IMG/VR virus record: IMGVR_UViG_3300049846_002667
Location: 1-20,098 of that record
DNA length: 20,098 nt
Reading direction: 5' to 3' (one strand)
Source: a virus
Below are positions 7,606-16,533 of the stretch, in pieces. The translations under genes and the position numbers were made by a program. The notes below the pieces were generated by a model, which was not told the origin of the DNA, did not search any database, and was given only the letters and a program-made list of their open reading frames with translations. How positions within the stretch are numbered: the first letter of the stretch is position 1; each line of letters begins with the position of its first letter.

Positions 7606-8646
7606 TTATTCTGCAAACTCAGCCTCGGCTTCCTTGACCGCTTTCTTTAAATCTTCCGGCGACATTACATCGAAAGATTTTATTCCAAGATGTTGTGCTT
7701 TCATTTTTAATTCAACAATGTCAGCATCCTCTTGTTTTTCAAAAGTATTCAAGTCATTATCTTCCGAAGGAGAAAGACCTTTTACCATATCAACAGCTTT
7801 GTCTTTATCCTTGATTGCATTTTCAAGAGACTTGGTGAAAATTGGTTCCTTCTTTAAATAAGAAAGCACAAGTTCTTCTGTTCTTCCGATAGGAAGTGTT
7901 TTGCTGTGCATCCATCCATTTACAAGATCGAAACTTAAAATTCCAACTGCTTTACCTGCGTTAAACAAGTCAAGCAATTCTCTATTTTGATTTGACCAAT
8001 AATCAACAATCTCTGCAGGGTTGTTTTTAGCAACCTTATAAATCTCGGATTGAAGTTTTACTTCAGAAAGACCTTCCGGCGCTTTTCCTAAATATCTAGC
8101 AACGCTAATCCAATCTTTTAGTTTCATGTTCCTTACAATGCCGATAGCTTTTTCTGTAAGTGTTGCTTGCGCAACTTCTTTTTCGGCTTCATTTTCAACA
8201 TCGTATTTTTTAAACAGAACACGGCCCTGTTTAAGAAGTGAACCTTGCATAAATTCGCAACGAGAAAGTATTGCCCATTCAAGAGCATCTTCTTCATTTG
8301 CTAAATTATATTCTCTCCATTCTGGCAACTGAAATCTTTTCCAAAGAAGTTTTTTAGTACCAGCTTCAATTCCAATTGGAACGCCATACCAAATTTTCAA
8401 CTTAGGATCATAAACATTGCAGAATGAAATGTTTGCTTGTTTGTTCGCTCCACGGCGAATAGCTTCAACTTGAATAATTCCTTTTCTTTTACAGATAAGT
8501 GGATTATTCATATTTGCAATCCTGTGATTGAAATTATTCCCATCTAATATTTCATAAAACATGGGCTCTTTCCCAACTTCAGGAACCAATTGTCCGGGTT
8601 TTTGAGAGAGTCCCTTTCCGGATTCTAGACTCTTTACATTTTCCAT
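7606..8646 (-). CDS. Conserved capsid-proximal protein with C-terminal SAP/HeH-like segment
   Basis: This 346-residue protein directly follows the MCP gene. Its first half is beta-rich and aromatic, with CKRKGIIQVEAIRRGA, ISFCNVYDPKLKIWYGVPIG and LLWKRFQLPEWREYNL. The middle is helical (residues about 165-290). The last 40 residues, ELKMKAQHLGIKSFDVMSPE followed by DLKKAVKEAEAEF, match the helix-turn-helix layout of SAP/HeH/LEM-like motifs (L-K-x-K-A-x-x-L-G-I-K ... S-x-E-x-L-K-x-x-(I/V)). Such motifs bind DNA or protein and occur in some phage head-completion proteins. The function is unknown; position suggests a head-associated role. The leader is A-rich, and terminators lie on both sides of the gene. 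Confidence 0.65.
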   Translation of the reverse strand: MENVKSLESGKGLSQKPGQLVPEVGKEPMFYEILDGNNFNHRIANMNNPLICKRKGIIQVEAIRRGANKQANISFCNVYDPKLKIWYGVPIGIEAGTKKLLWKRFQLPEWREYNLANEEDALEWAILSRCEFMQGSLLKQGRVLFKKYDVENEAEKEVAQATLTEKAIGIVRNMKLKDWISVARYLGKAPEGLSEVKLQSEIYKVAKNNPAEIVDYWSNQNRELLDLFNAGKAVGILSFDLVNGWMHSKTLPIGRTEELVLSYLKKEPIFTKSLENAIKDKDKAVDMVKGLSPSEDNDLNTFEKQEDADIVELKMKAQHLGIKSFDVMSPEDLKKAVKEAEAEFAE

Positions 8647-8667
8647 AGGTTCTATTTGTTGTTGTTT

Positions 8668-8696
8668 AAAAATAAGCCCCGGAGTTTCCGGGGCTT
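8668..8696 (-). terminator. Intrinsic terminator after the MCP gene
   Basis: A perfect 10-bp inverted repeat (8674-8683 with 8687-8696, 3-nt loop) contains the core AGCCCCGGA. On the minus strand it is followed by one A and then five U residues. It sits between the MCP stop and the A-rich leader of the 346-residue gene. Confidence 0.85.
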
Positions 8697-8718
8697 AATA
8701 TTTGTATTCTATTTGAAA

Positions 8719-10206
8719 TTATCGAGCAGAGATTCTTCCGCAAACAGTTGTGTTGTAAACAACGATCATGTCTTGTTTCAACATTGCAAAACGGATAGCA
8801 TCTTCTTCCGAAATCATTGTACCTTGATTGATACCGGTTAATCCGTTAAGATAACCTTCAACCATTGAACGATTGATTCCGTATGCACCTTTTGACATGA
8901 TGTCAACGTTTCTACGGCCATCAACTTCCATAGTAAGAATTGTGATTTCTTTTGATTTCAAAATTCTACCATCGGCAGCTTTAGCAGTATAACGATCGGC
9001 ATCACTAAACAAAGGATGTTCAATCAACACAAGGGTATCACCATTGAAGTTGAAAGTGTTGAAGTTAAACCCAATCGCAGGTTTTGCTCCACCAACTTCA
9101 TTTGATTGATTTACCATTTGTTGCAATTGAATCCCTTGTTGTGCAGAAGCTGCTGCAGGGAATTCTCTTTGAGCAATTCTCATTCCATCAATACCGGTAA
9201 CACCAACGTAGATTGATCCCTCAACCATATTTGATTTCTTACGAAGAGTGGTAAGCATATCGCTTACATCATCATAAGTCCAATCACCGTTACTTCCAGA
9301 ACCGAAAGCTTCATTTCCACCTTCAAGTTGCTTATTTACTCCATCGCCTTGAACGATATCAAGACCTGTTTCAGGATCCTGCAATCTTGATTTCACGCGA
9401 AGCGTTCCATCATCATTCTTCATAGAAGAAAGACCATCCCATTTCTGGAATTCATTCTCCATTAAGAATTGAGCTTTCGCTTGACGCTCTTGCTCCCATC
9501 TCCAACCCATTGTTTTGGTACCTTTTCCTTCAGCAGAAACGTAGTCATACCAAATTACATCAGTAGCAGCATCACCTGTGATACCGATTGATTTTCTTTG
9601 AGTGGTCATGTGAACGATGAACTGATCAGGAGTATGGCTACGGCCATAACCTCTCATAGATTTTTCTCCATAAGAAGTATATCCACCAAAACAAGTTTTG
9701 GTAGCACCTTGAGGAGATACGTGAGTATCCCATGCAAATACAGTTCCATCAGGAGATTTGAAAGTATAAATATAGTTTCCAGCGCTTCCTGTTGGTGCAC
9801 CTTGAACACGAGCTTGAAAGCCTGCGCCATGGAACAACACGTTCATTCCGGGAACTAAATAATTATCTTCCATCGCAAGTTGGAAAGTTCCATCAGAAGA
9901 TGTTGAACCAACTTGATACTTAATAACAGAAGCTCTTTGGATTCTGCCCATGATATCAAACTGATAAGCATTATTGCCAATCAATTTTGAATCATCTACT
10001 TTTCCCAATTTAGTAGGAACATATCCTACACCATAAGGACCAACAGCGCCAGACACCAACAAGGTTGATATCATACGTTTGTCAGCATACTCAAGAAAAT
10101 CCCTAACGATAGGTTTTTTCAATTGATTTTCAGTCAAGTTGTTTTCAGTTACACAAGTTTCTGTGAACTTACCAACGCGAGTTTGAATTCTACCTTTAAA
10201 AGCCAT
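8719..10206 (-). CDS. Major capsid protein (crAss-like)
   Basis: The 495-residue protein has the length expected of crAss-like major capsid proteins (about 490-510) and sits right after the scaffold-like gene and two after the portal. It should adopt the HK97 fold, but that is inferred from context, not visible in motifs. The N-terminus (MAFKGRIQTRVGKFTETCVT) and the LLVSGAVGPYGVGYVPTKLG segment lead into a body rich in Gly and aromatic residues, with long strands such as FNFNGDTLVLIEHPLF and a C-terminal MLKQDMIVVYNTTVCGRI. The central part contains polar stretches such as TKTMGWRWEQERQAKAQF. The leader carries a long A-rich stretch and a terminator follows, fitting very high expression. Transcription probably starts at the promoter in front of the scaffold gene. 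Confidence 0.82.
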   Translation of the reverse strand: MAFKGRIQTRVGKFTETCVTENNLTENQLKKPIVRDFLEYADKRMISTLLVSGAVGPYGVGYVPTKLGKVDDSKLIGNNAYQFDIMGRIQRASVIKYQVGSTSSDGTFQLAMEDNYLVPGMNVLFHGAGFQARVQGAPTGSAGNYIYTFKSPDGTVFAWDTHVSPQGATKTCFGGYTSYGEKSMRGYGRSHTPDQFIVHMTTQRKSIGITGDAATDVIWYDYVSAEGKGTKTMGWRWEQERQAKAQFLMENEFQKWDGLSSMKNDDGTLRVKSRLQDPETGLDIVQGDGVNKQLEGGNEAFGSGSNGDWTYDDVSDMLTTLRKKSNMVEGSIYVGVTGIDGMRIAQREFPAAASAQQGIQLQQMVNQSNEVGGAKPAIGFNFNTFNFNGDTLVLIEHPLFSDADRYTAKAADGRILKSKEITILTMEVDGRRNVDIMSKGAYGINRSMVEGYLNGLTGINQGTMISEEDAIRFAMLKQDMIVVYNTTVCGRISAR

Positions 10207-10265
10207 TTTTTGAAGTTTTTTTAATGTTAATGATTATTTACTCAATTCACACATACAAAACTTCT

Positions 10266-11471
10266 TTACCTTCTTTCCTCTTCTAAGATGTCAAAAACAT
10301 TATCGGAAGCATGTCCCGACGATTGCCTTACGGCACCAGCATTACCGGTTTTGGGCGGAATGTTGTGTCTATCATTCTTATATTCGTTTCGAAGCTCTCT
10401 TTTCAGAATCTGCTTCAAGTTTGTTTTAGCTCTTTCTCCATATTCTTTGAATAGAAGAAAATCAGCAAGTACTTCAGGATCTTTGAATGTTTCTTCATAA
10501 TCACCTTTGCTGTACTTTTCAAATATCTTTGCCCTGTTTTCCTCCTTCAAAGGAGTGCCCAGGAAGTCTTTTCTTTTTTCAAGAGCAGTTTTAATATGCA
10601 CTGCTTCGTCTTTGAAAGCGTTCTTTTGTTTCAACTCATACGCCTCTTGAGCTTTGATCTTTTGGTCAATAATTTGATTTTCTACATCTTTTCTGTATCC
10701 CCTCAAATTATCACGAATTTCTTCAACAAAAGATTCTAGTTCTCCATCCTCTGCCATGCGCTCAATTCTTGCTTGAGCTTTAGCATCATCAACTTTTTTG
10801 ATTTTAAAGTGATGTGCTGCAAGGTCGGCATCAGACATTGAAAGAACTTTATCTATTTTAGAGAAAGGCTCAATGAAATCTTTATAATCTCCTCCGGCCT
10901 CAGCGAACTTCATTAATCTTTGAGTCTCGGGTTTGTATTTAGAGATATTCGCTTCAACCTTCTCCGTTAATGCTTTTTTAAAGGAATCGTAACTTTCTTC
11001 TTTAAGTTCTATTCCCATCTCTTTTGCAACCTCAGTCCAGGTCGTTTCAACTTCCCCTTCTTTGCTTGCTTTCGGAGTTCCCTTTGGAGCGTCTTCGAGG
11101 GTGAGCTCCTCTTCTCCGTTATCATCGGATGCATCTTTTTTTTCGTCTTTTTTTTGCTCTACTTTTTTATCATCCTTTTTTTCGTCTTTCTTTTCAACCT
11201 TTTTTTCAGCACCGGCTTCTGGTTGCTTTGGATCTTTTTTGTCGTCTTTTTTTTCTTCATCCAATTCTAAGTTTTCTTCAGCAGATTTTTCTTCTGCAGC
11301 TTTCTGTTCTTGCTTCTTTAGATTGTTAAGCAAGTTGTCAGCGGCTTTATCTCCGGTATTTGCTTTGAGAGTTGAATCTGTTTCAATCACCGATTCAATT
11401 GTACTCTCCTGAGAAAGAACATCGAAACTATCTGCAAGCGCTTGGCCTGTTACATCATCTTTTTTTGACAT
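10266..11471 (-). CDS. Scaffold-like capsid assembly protein
   Basis: The 401-residue protein lies between portal and MCP, the usual place for a scaffolding protein. Residues about 50-125 are low-complexity Lys/Glu/Asp, with repeats of KKDEKKDDKK type. Residues about 140-365 are predicted helical and highly charged (for example VEEIRDNLRGYRKDVENQII, KRKDFLGTPLKEENRAKIFE). A basic segment NEYKNDRHNIPPKTGNAGAV precedes a short acidic end. Scaffolds commonly have this composition and often a basic C-terminal capsid-binding segment, so the role is inferred from composition and order. Its own promoter lies 66 nt upstream, and the A-rich leader GATAAAAACAAAAACC supports the ATG at 11471. Confidence 0.68.
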   Translation of the reverse strand: MSKKDDVTGQALADSFDVLSQESTIESVIETDSTLKANTGDKAADNLLNNLKKQEQKAAEEKSAEENLELDEEKKDDKKDPKQPEAGAEKKVEKKDEKKDDKKVEQKKDEKKDASDDNGEEELTLEDAPKGTPKASKEGEVETTWTEVAKEMGIELKEESYDSFKKALTEKVEANISKYKPETQRLMKFAEAGGDYKDFIEPFSKIDKVLSMSDADLAAHHFKIKKVDDAKAQARIERMAEDGELESFVEEIRDNLRGYRKDVENQIIDQKIKAQEAYELKQKNAFKDEAVHIKTALEKRKDFLGTPLKEENRAKIFEKYSKGDYEETFKDPEVLADFLLFKEYGERAKTNLKQILKRELRNEYKNDRHNIPPKTGNAGAVRQSSGHASDNVFDILEEERR

Positions 11472-11536
11472 GGTTTTTGTTTTTATCAGAGCCTTATGAG
11501 GACTTTCTGCTTTCGCGCCTCACCCTGAAATTTCAT

Positions 11537-11567
11537 CAAAAATACAACATTTGTTTAAATATGCAAA
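11537..11567 (-). promoter_or_regulatory. Bacteroidota primary-sigma promoter for scaffold and MCP genes
   Basis: On the minus strand TTTG (11567 to 11564) is followed by 19 nt and TATTTTTG (11544 to 11537), a full match to the Bacteroidota -33 TTTG / -7 TAnnTTTG consensus. The expected transcript start is near 11530, about 60 nt before the scaffold ATG. The -33 box lies directly behind the portal's TAG stop. The segment 11550-11566 matches 16 of 17 bases with 19960-19976. Confidence 0.75.
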
Positions 11568-13769
11568 CTATTGAGGCATTCCATTTTCTAAATCATTATC
11601 AAGACTTCTTAATGCAGCTTGATTTTTAGCATCAGCAGACTTAACAATTAAATCAACTTTTCCTTTTTCTCTTATCTTTTGCAACTCATGCATCTGTACA
11701 TCTTCTCTATTTTCTCTAGAAAGCTGAATAGCAGTCTCTGACTGACGAGCTGAATTCTCCTGATCTGCTGCCAATTGTTTATTCAAGGACATCTGTTTCA
11801 TCTTTTCAACTTTATCCCATCCTTCAAGAGCCGCTTTTCTTGCATCAGCAAGTGTATCTGACATCTGAACATCAATAAGATCGACAAACCTCATTTCGCC
11901 TTTGTTAGCATAACTTTCAGCATAAGCCTCAATCTTTTGTTTAAGCATTTGCTCTCTTCGTCCATTAACGAGAGAAACTCCATAGCTCTGATTGGCGATA
12001 TCCATTGACGCTTTTAGATATTCAAAATCTTCATCACCAAGAATAAAGCGAAGTTTTTCCGGTTTGTGTAATCCCCAGGCAAGTTTTGCTGTTTCAGCGA
12101 GTCGAGTCAAAGCCTCTTCAACAAATGCATGCATATAAAAAAACAAAGATTCCGTAATTGTTCTTGATGCAGCTTGAGATGCGGCGGCATTTGTTGCCGT
12201 TGCAGACGCGGCAATATTTCCTTCACGATATTCATTGATGCCTGTTACGCGGTCCATCATTGCAAGATTATCGTTCTTGAAAGCAAGAAGTTGCTGGAAT
12301 GAATTACTTAACCCCAAATCGATTTCTTTAAACACTCTCTCGAATGGCAAATCTCTTCCCCCCATATTTGCTTGCCCAGAAGATGAATAATCTATGAATG
12401 AATCATTGAGCAAATTGTAAAGAACATCTTTTACTTTTTTTCCTTTTGGCAATCCTGCGCGGTCGTAAGCAATTGATTTTCCTTTCATCTTGCTTATTTC
12501 ACGAAGAGATTGGTACATCACAATATTGTGAATATTTGAAAACGGCTCAATTACTTCCTGAAGAGAAACACATTCTCCATCTACAGATTTTACTCCAACA
12601 AAAACATAACTAAACATTGGCTTTCCAGAATCTTCATCTCTCATCATAAAAGGTTTTGGCCTCATATTGATATTTAACTCATGCCCAATTCTAGTTGCCT
12701 CATAAAGAACTTCTTCCCATTCTACAGTAACTTCTTCGCCACGCTTTTTATACTGCTCCATGTTTCTCTCATAAGCAGTTTCCTGAAGTGGAAGTTCAAC
12801 AACTTCATTTTCTATTGGAGCAAATTCTTTTTGCGAATTAGTAAGAGGAGATTTTTTTGTGTATTTCGGACGAACTCCCATCCATTCAAGATGAAGCACT
12901 TCTACAGCAAATTGCCCTTTATGCATAGAGTACTTCCCTCTATACAAATCATTGTTAAGATACTGTTCGTATCTGTCTCTCATTCCATCAAGAACGGAAC
13001 GTTGCTTATCAGACAACTTATATTTCATCAAAATTTCATTTATTGGAAGTTTCCTTCTGCTTCCAAAAACAAAACTTTTTTTCATCAATGGATCATTGTC
13101 AAACTCAATAAAAATTCCATCACGAGGATCGATGGTTTCAGTCCAAATATCTCCGGTATCTTCATTCACATTTATCTTAATACCGGCATGTCCCGTAATG
13201 CAACCATCAACGAAATTTCTACCGAACTCCTGGACTAATTTCATTTCATCTATACACGTATCAATAATACGTTGCATGATTATTTCATTCTTATCCTTTG
13301 GAGTTATTTTTTGTTCAAATTCCGGATCTTTTGGGTCTTGAATTGGAGCGCCTTCCATTGGATCAATTCCATTTTCAGCAAGTTTTACCAAATCTTTTTT
13401 CATGTAAGCAGCACCAAGATTGATATGCTTTACACGAAGTTTATTTACAACAGCTTTAGAATTGATTGTTTTTACAGTAGACTTCAAAGGCGTCTGCAAC
13501 CATTCTCCATGAAGAATGTCGATTTTATTTTTTCCTACTCGATAATCAATATAGTTTCCACGGTTCTTTTTTCCGTATGTTTCAGTAAGATACTTTGTAC
13601 TTTTTGGAGAGATAAGTCCATTGTATTCTGCATAATTACGATTCCATTTTTGAACTTTAGAATCAGTGTTTCTTACAAGGTCTTCTACAAAGTCAAGATG
13701 CATTCGGAACCAATTTTCCGTCTTTTCAATTTCTTTAACATCTTGTCTGGGCCAATTCTTACTTGCCAT
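11568..13769 (-). CDS. Portal protein
   Basis: This 733-residue protein has the length and place (after TerL, before scaffold and MCP) of the crAss-like portal, the dodecameric ring through which DNA is packaged and ejected. Residues 1-100 contain the helical clip-side region WFRMHLDFVEDLVRNTDSKV and a YIDYRVGKNKIDILHGEW motif. Around 505-570 comes MMDRVTGINEYREGN followed by an Ala/Ser/Thr-rich segment and a long helix (TITESLFFYMHAFVEEAL). That VTGI-x-x-x-x-x-G layout is typical of phage portals with a helical barrel. The last 70 residues are a charged coiled coil. It stops with TAG, whose last bases adjoin the scaffold promoter. A 28-nt gap separates it from TerL. Confidence 0.85.
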   Translation of the reverse strand: MASKNWPRQDVKEIEKTENWFRMHLDFVEDLVRNTDSKVQKWNRNYAEYNGLISPKSTKYLTETYGKKNRGNYIDYRVGKNKIDILHGEWLQTPLKSTVKTINSKAVVNKLRVKHINLGAAYMKKDLVKLAENGIDPMEGAPIQDPKDPEFEQKITPKDKNEIIMQRIIDTCIDEMKLVQEFGRNFVDGCITGHAGIKINVNEDTGDIWTETIDPRDGIFIEFDNDPLMKKSFVFGSRRKLPINEILMKYKLSDKQRSVLDGMRDRYEQYLNNDLYRGKYSMHKGQFAVEVLHLEWMGVRPKYTKKSPLTNSQKEFAPIENEVVELPLQETAYERNMEQYKKRGEEVTVEWEEVLYEATRIGHELNINMRPKPFMMRDEDSGKPMFSYVFVGVKSVDGECVSLQEVIEPFSNIHNIVMYQSLREISKMKGKSIAYDRAGLPKGKKVKDVLYNLLNDSFIDYSSSGQANMGGRDLPFERVFKEIDLGLSNSFQQLLAFKNDNLAMMDRVTGINEYREGNIAASATATNAAASQAASRTITESLFFYMHAFVEEALTRLAETAKLAWGLHKPEKLRFILGDEDFEYLKASMDIANQSYGVSLVNGRREQMLKQKIEAYAESYANKGEMRFVDLIDVQMSDTLADARKAALEGWDKVEKMKQMSLNKQLAADQENSARQSETAIQLSRENREDVQMHELQKIREKGKVDLIVKSADAKNQAALRSLDNDLENGMPQ

Positions 13770-13797
13770 GAGTTAGGTTTTCCCGCTAAGTTAGAAA

Positions 13798-15897
13798 TTA
13801 ATAGTCAAATGGTACAAAGTCGTCCTCACTAGACGAAGTTTCTTTTGCATCAACGGAATGCATTACAGTTCTTGCATATCGACTAAAATAATCCTCCTCA
13901 ACTCCAATAGGTTTTTCATTTGCAATTTTGCTGGGAACTACAATAGAATTCCCTTCACTATCACTACTAAATTCAGGATATTCATAAGGATCATTTTGCA
14001 TTATCTCACTCTCGTTTGCAGGAATATAATTGTCAGCAGAAATTGCTTGCATCAATGCTAATCCTAGAGCATCTACAGAGTCATTATCTGAATCAACTTC
14101 AAACTCATCATAATTTAACGCCTCATTGATAATTTCTTCAAACCAAACTTTCTCTACGTGGAAATCAAAAAAACTTTGTAATGCAGCAATCATTTTTGGC
14201 TTTGTACTTGTATTCAACGATAAACCAAATTCATTTGAAGCTTTTGCAGAAACGGATTCAAATTTTCTTGGACGTCTTGCTAGTAGCCATTCAAATCCTG
14301 CATCCTGAAAATGTTTCATTATTAACGGAGTTCTCGCATCACATAAAACATTATCTCTGATTCCATAGTATATAGAAAGCTTCAAGCACATTTCATAAAA
14401 CTGTTCTTTATATTTTGGTCGAGTGCGAATAAGAGCAACAGGTCTCCATCCATCTTGCCCGGCTATATTATGTTTCTTACGAAATACAACCATTGCTCCA
14501 AGAGATTTTGAATTCTTAGATTGATTCTGGTCATAAGAGTCAATACCTGCTACATCCAAATTCACATATCCCTGAACAGGATGTCCGTCGTTGAGAATAT
14601 ATACAACTTGATCTTCGGGAGTTTCTTTACTAGCAGGTTTAATTTCTATTTGAGTTGGAATTAAGAGCGCACCTGTTTCAGGATTTTTTTTATAATCCAA
14701 TACCCAACGATTATATCTTTTTGAACCCTCAGTATCTATTTTGTAAAGCTGATCATTCATCTTTACAACATCGAAATTGTTACTTGCAGTTTTTCGGAAT
14801 ATTTCTTTTCTTTCTAGAGGATTCTCTTGTTCAAACTTGAAATACTTATCCATATCTCCCTCATCAAGCAATTTCTTTTTTTCCTCTTTAATTAATTGCT
14901 CGGCTCTTACTTCATCGGAAATTCCAAACCGTTGATATGGTTCTAAATGTTGTAAATTAGGAACGTCTTCTGAAACAACTCCACGTTCATCAGTAGCCCC
15001 TGCGTATGCTGGATAATAAAATACAGGAGCAAGGACACACCACTCTTCTGCATTATAAGCATCAAGATTATTGCTAAGATGTTTAAAGTCTTTAGAACCT
15101 TTGTCCATATTACCTCCGGTGCCATAAAACCAGAAAGTACCAAACTGCACTCCACCTAATCTCAAACACATCTCAGAAGCCTTCTGCATCTCAAGTAACA
15201 TTTCATTCTCACCAGATTCTTCTGAAACTATATCATGTAAAAATTTCCCCTTTAAAACATTCGGGTTTTTATTTACAGTTCGGATATAAACAGTATTCAT
15301 CGTTCCGTTATCAACCGGACCCGTTGCTGTCATTTCTTGCCATCCTGCAACAATTTCATCAGCATTGTCATAACGCATGCGCACACGAAACTCTGGAATC
15401 ATATTGGAGTTTATGAATCTCCACTTATCCATAAAGTCTTGCGCATGTTCATCTAGTCCGGCAACAACTGCAGCATGATAGTTCTGAGAGAATCTCCATC
15501 CGTAATCTATCACCATTCCGTTGGTCATTACAGAAAGTGCCTTACGACGCGCTTTTGGAATGAAAGCATTTTTTCTGCGCTTCTTTAAATCTTCAATCCA
15601 CAAAGCATAGTCTAATTGGTAATCGTGATATTCCATCGGAACATTTCCTTTTACCGTTTGTGTCTTATCTAAGTTTATGAATTTGTAAAAACGTCCTGGT
15701 AAATAAAGTCCTCCTGTTTGATAACCATAGTGCATGTAATGCAATTGCTCTTCCCAGAATTGTTGATACGCTAATGTATCTGCAACCTTCGGATTAGCTA
15801 TAGCATCCGCATAAGCAGGGATGCCATGTTTGACTAGGGGGTTCGGACAAAATGATTTTGTCTTAATAACTCGCGATGGAAGTATATTAAATTTCAT
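13798..15897 (-). CDS. terL: Terminase large subunit (ATPase-nuclease)
   Basis: This 699-residue protein packages DNA into the prohead, cutting concatemers with its C-terminal nuclease. The ATPase part shows PKARRKALS (residues about 114-122) at the Walker A position, IVSEESGENEM (about 223-233) at Walker B and FWFYGTGGNM (about 255-264) as the coupling motif. The RNase H-like nuclease shows LDVAGIDSYD (about 447-456), VLCDART (517-523) and DNDSVDA (604-610), giving three acidic positions. The N-terminal 100 residues carry a YLPGRFYKFINLD segment common to Bacteroidota phage terminases. Walker A lacks the canonical G-K-S/T triad. The ATG overlaps the preceding gene's end by 11 nt. Last 80 residues are acidic and Ser-rich. 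Confidence 0.93.
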   Translation of the reverse strand: MKFNILPSRVIKTKSFCPNPLVKHGIPAYADAIANPKVADTLAYQQFWEEQLHYMHYGYQTGGLYLPGRFYKFINLDKTQTVKGNVPMEYHDYQLDYALWIEDLKKRRKNAFIPKARRKALSVMTNGMVIDYGWRFSQNYHAAVVAGLDEHAQDFMDKWRFINSNMIPEFRVRMRYDNADEIVAGWQEMTATGPVDNGTMNTVYIRTVNKNPNVLKGKFLHDIVSEESGENEMLLEMQKASEMCLRLGGVQFGTFWFYGTGGNMDKGSKDFKHLSNNLDAYNAEEWCVLAPVFYYPAYAGATDERGVVSEDVPNLQHLEPYQRFGISDEVRAEQLIKEEKKKLLDEGDMDKYFKFEQENPLERKEIFRKTASNNFDVVKMNDQLYKIDTEGSKRYNRWVLDYKKNPETGALLIPTQIEIKPASKETPEDQVVYILNDGHPVQGYVNLDVAGIDSYDQNQSKNSKSLGAMVVFRKKHNIAGQDGWRPVALIRTRPKYKEQFYEMCLKLSIYYGIRDNVLCDARTPLIMKHFQDAGFEWLLARRPRKFESVSAKASNEFGLSLNTSTKPKMIAALQSFFDFHVEKVWFEEIINEALNYDEFEVDSDNDSVDALGLALMQAISADNYIPANESEIMQNDPYEYPEFSSDSEGNSIVVPSKIANEKPIGVEEDYFSRYARTVMHSVDAKETSSSEDDFVPFDY

Positions 15898-16531
15898 CTT
15901 CTGCTAAATCTTCTAAGTCCACAAATCTACTATCAACATCTGGTTCCGGCTCATTATAATTTCTGTTCTGATAAACATTCTCCAAGGCATCTTTTTTCAA
16001 TTTGCCATTGTCAAATTTCTCAGCATACAATTCCTTATTACGAATAAGTCTTTCAAGCAACGAGAGCGTTCCTTTTCCGTGTAACTGAACATGCTCCTTT
16101 TCGTCTTGCATCGAAAGTTCTTTCTCTATTTCTGCAATAGCTTTTCGTATTTCAGAATTTGTCTTCATCAACTTTGCTATAGCAGAAGCATCTTCTTCAT
16201 TTCGAATAGCATCATTGATTTTGGAAACTTTACTTTTATATGTAAGCAACTGTTCTCTTACAGGATCGAACTGCAAAGATTCATATTCTTTAATCGCTTT
16301 CGCGATATTATCTTTTTTATTAGGAGTTAGTCCTTGGTCTTTAAAAACCTGAGCAGTAGCCCTACGGTATCTTTCATCCTGCGACAATTGCCGATAAGGA
16401 GAATAATAATCAGTAGATAATACAACAAATAATTTTTCTTCTTCGGTGAGTTCCGAAAAAAAAGGAACGAGCTTCATCGCATCCGGATGAAGAATAATCG
16501 TTCCTTTCTTATTGAGTGAGAATAAATACAT
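15887..16531 (-). CDS. Helical protein upstream of TerL (small terminase candidate)
   Basis: A 214-residue, mostly helical, charged protein. The N-terminal part includes FFSELTEEEKLFVVLSTDY and YRQLSQDERYRRATAQVF, and residues about 95-150 look like a coiled coil (LLTYKSKVSKINDAI, then KLMKTNSEIRKAIAEIEKEL). The C-terminus is acidic. Its end overlaps the TerL start by 11 nt (ATGAAATTTAA), so the two are probably translated together. Genes just upstream of terL often encode the small terminase subunit. I see no clear helix-turn-helix motif, so this is a positional inference. It begins 2 nt after the nuclease gene's stop. Confidence 0.6.
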   Translation of the reverse strand: MYLFSLNKKGTIILHPDAMKLVPFFSELTEEEKLFVVLSTDYYSPYRQLSQDERYRRATAQVFKDQGLTPNKKDNIAKAIKEYESLQFDPVREQLLTYKSKVSKINDAIRNEEDASAIAKLMKTNSEIRKAIAEIEKELSMQDEKEHVQLHGKGTLSLLERLIRNKELYAEKFDNGKLKKDALENVYQNRNYNEPEPDVDSRFVDLEDLAEDEI

Positions 16532-16533
16532 AG

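Noticed and set aside
8661-8673. Third copy of the shared promoter motif (minus-strand TTTTTAAACAAC) before the 346-residue gene
   Set aside because: Only the TTTAAACAA core matches, it overlaps the U-tract of the MCP terminator, and there is no -33/-7 pair at proper spacing.
10207-10265. Separate promoter directly before the MCP gene
   Set aside because: No TAnnTTTG on the minus strand; a single TTTG near 10257 has no partner at 19-21 nt.
11062-11412. Plus-strand frame encoding a Ser/Phe repeat protein
   Set aside because: It is the complement of the Lys/Glu/Asp tract in the scaffold-like gene, not a separate gene.
11568-11570. TAG-to-glutamine recoding, as known in some crAss-like phages
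   Set aside because: TAG acts as a real stop in the portal, the 538-residue and the 266-residue genes; after the portal's TAG the frame would run straight through the scaffold promoter.
12681-13832. Three overlapping plus-strand frames opposite the portal gene
   Set aside because: Products are Phe/Ser/Ile-rich, typical antisense translation of a Lys/Asn-rich gene, and contradict the single coding direction of the window.
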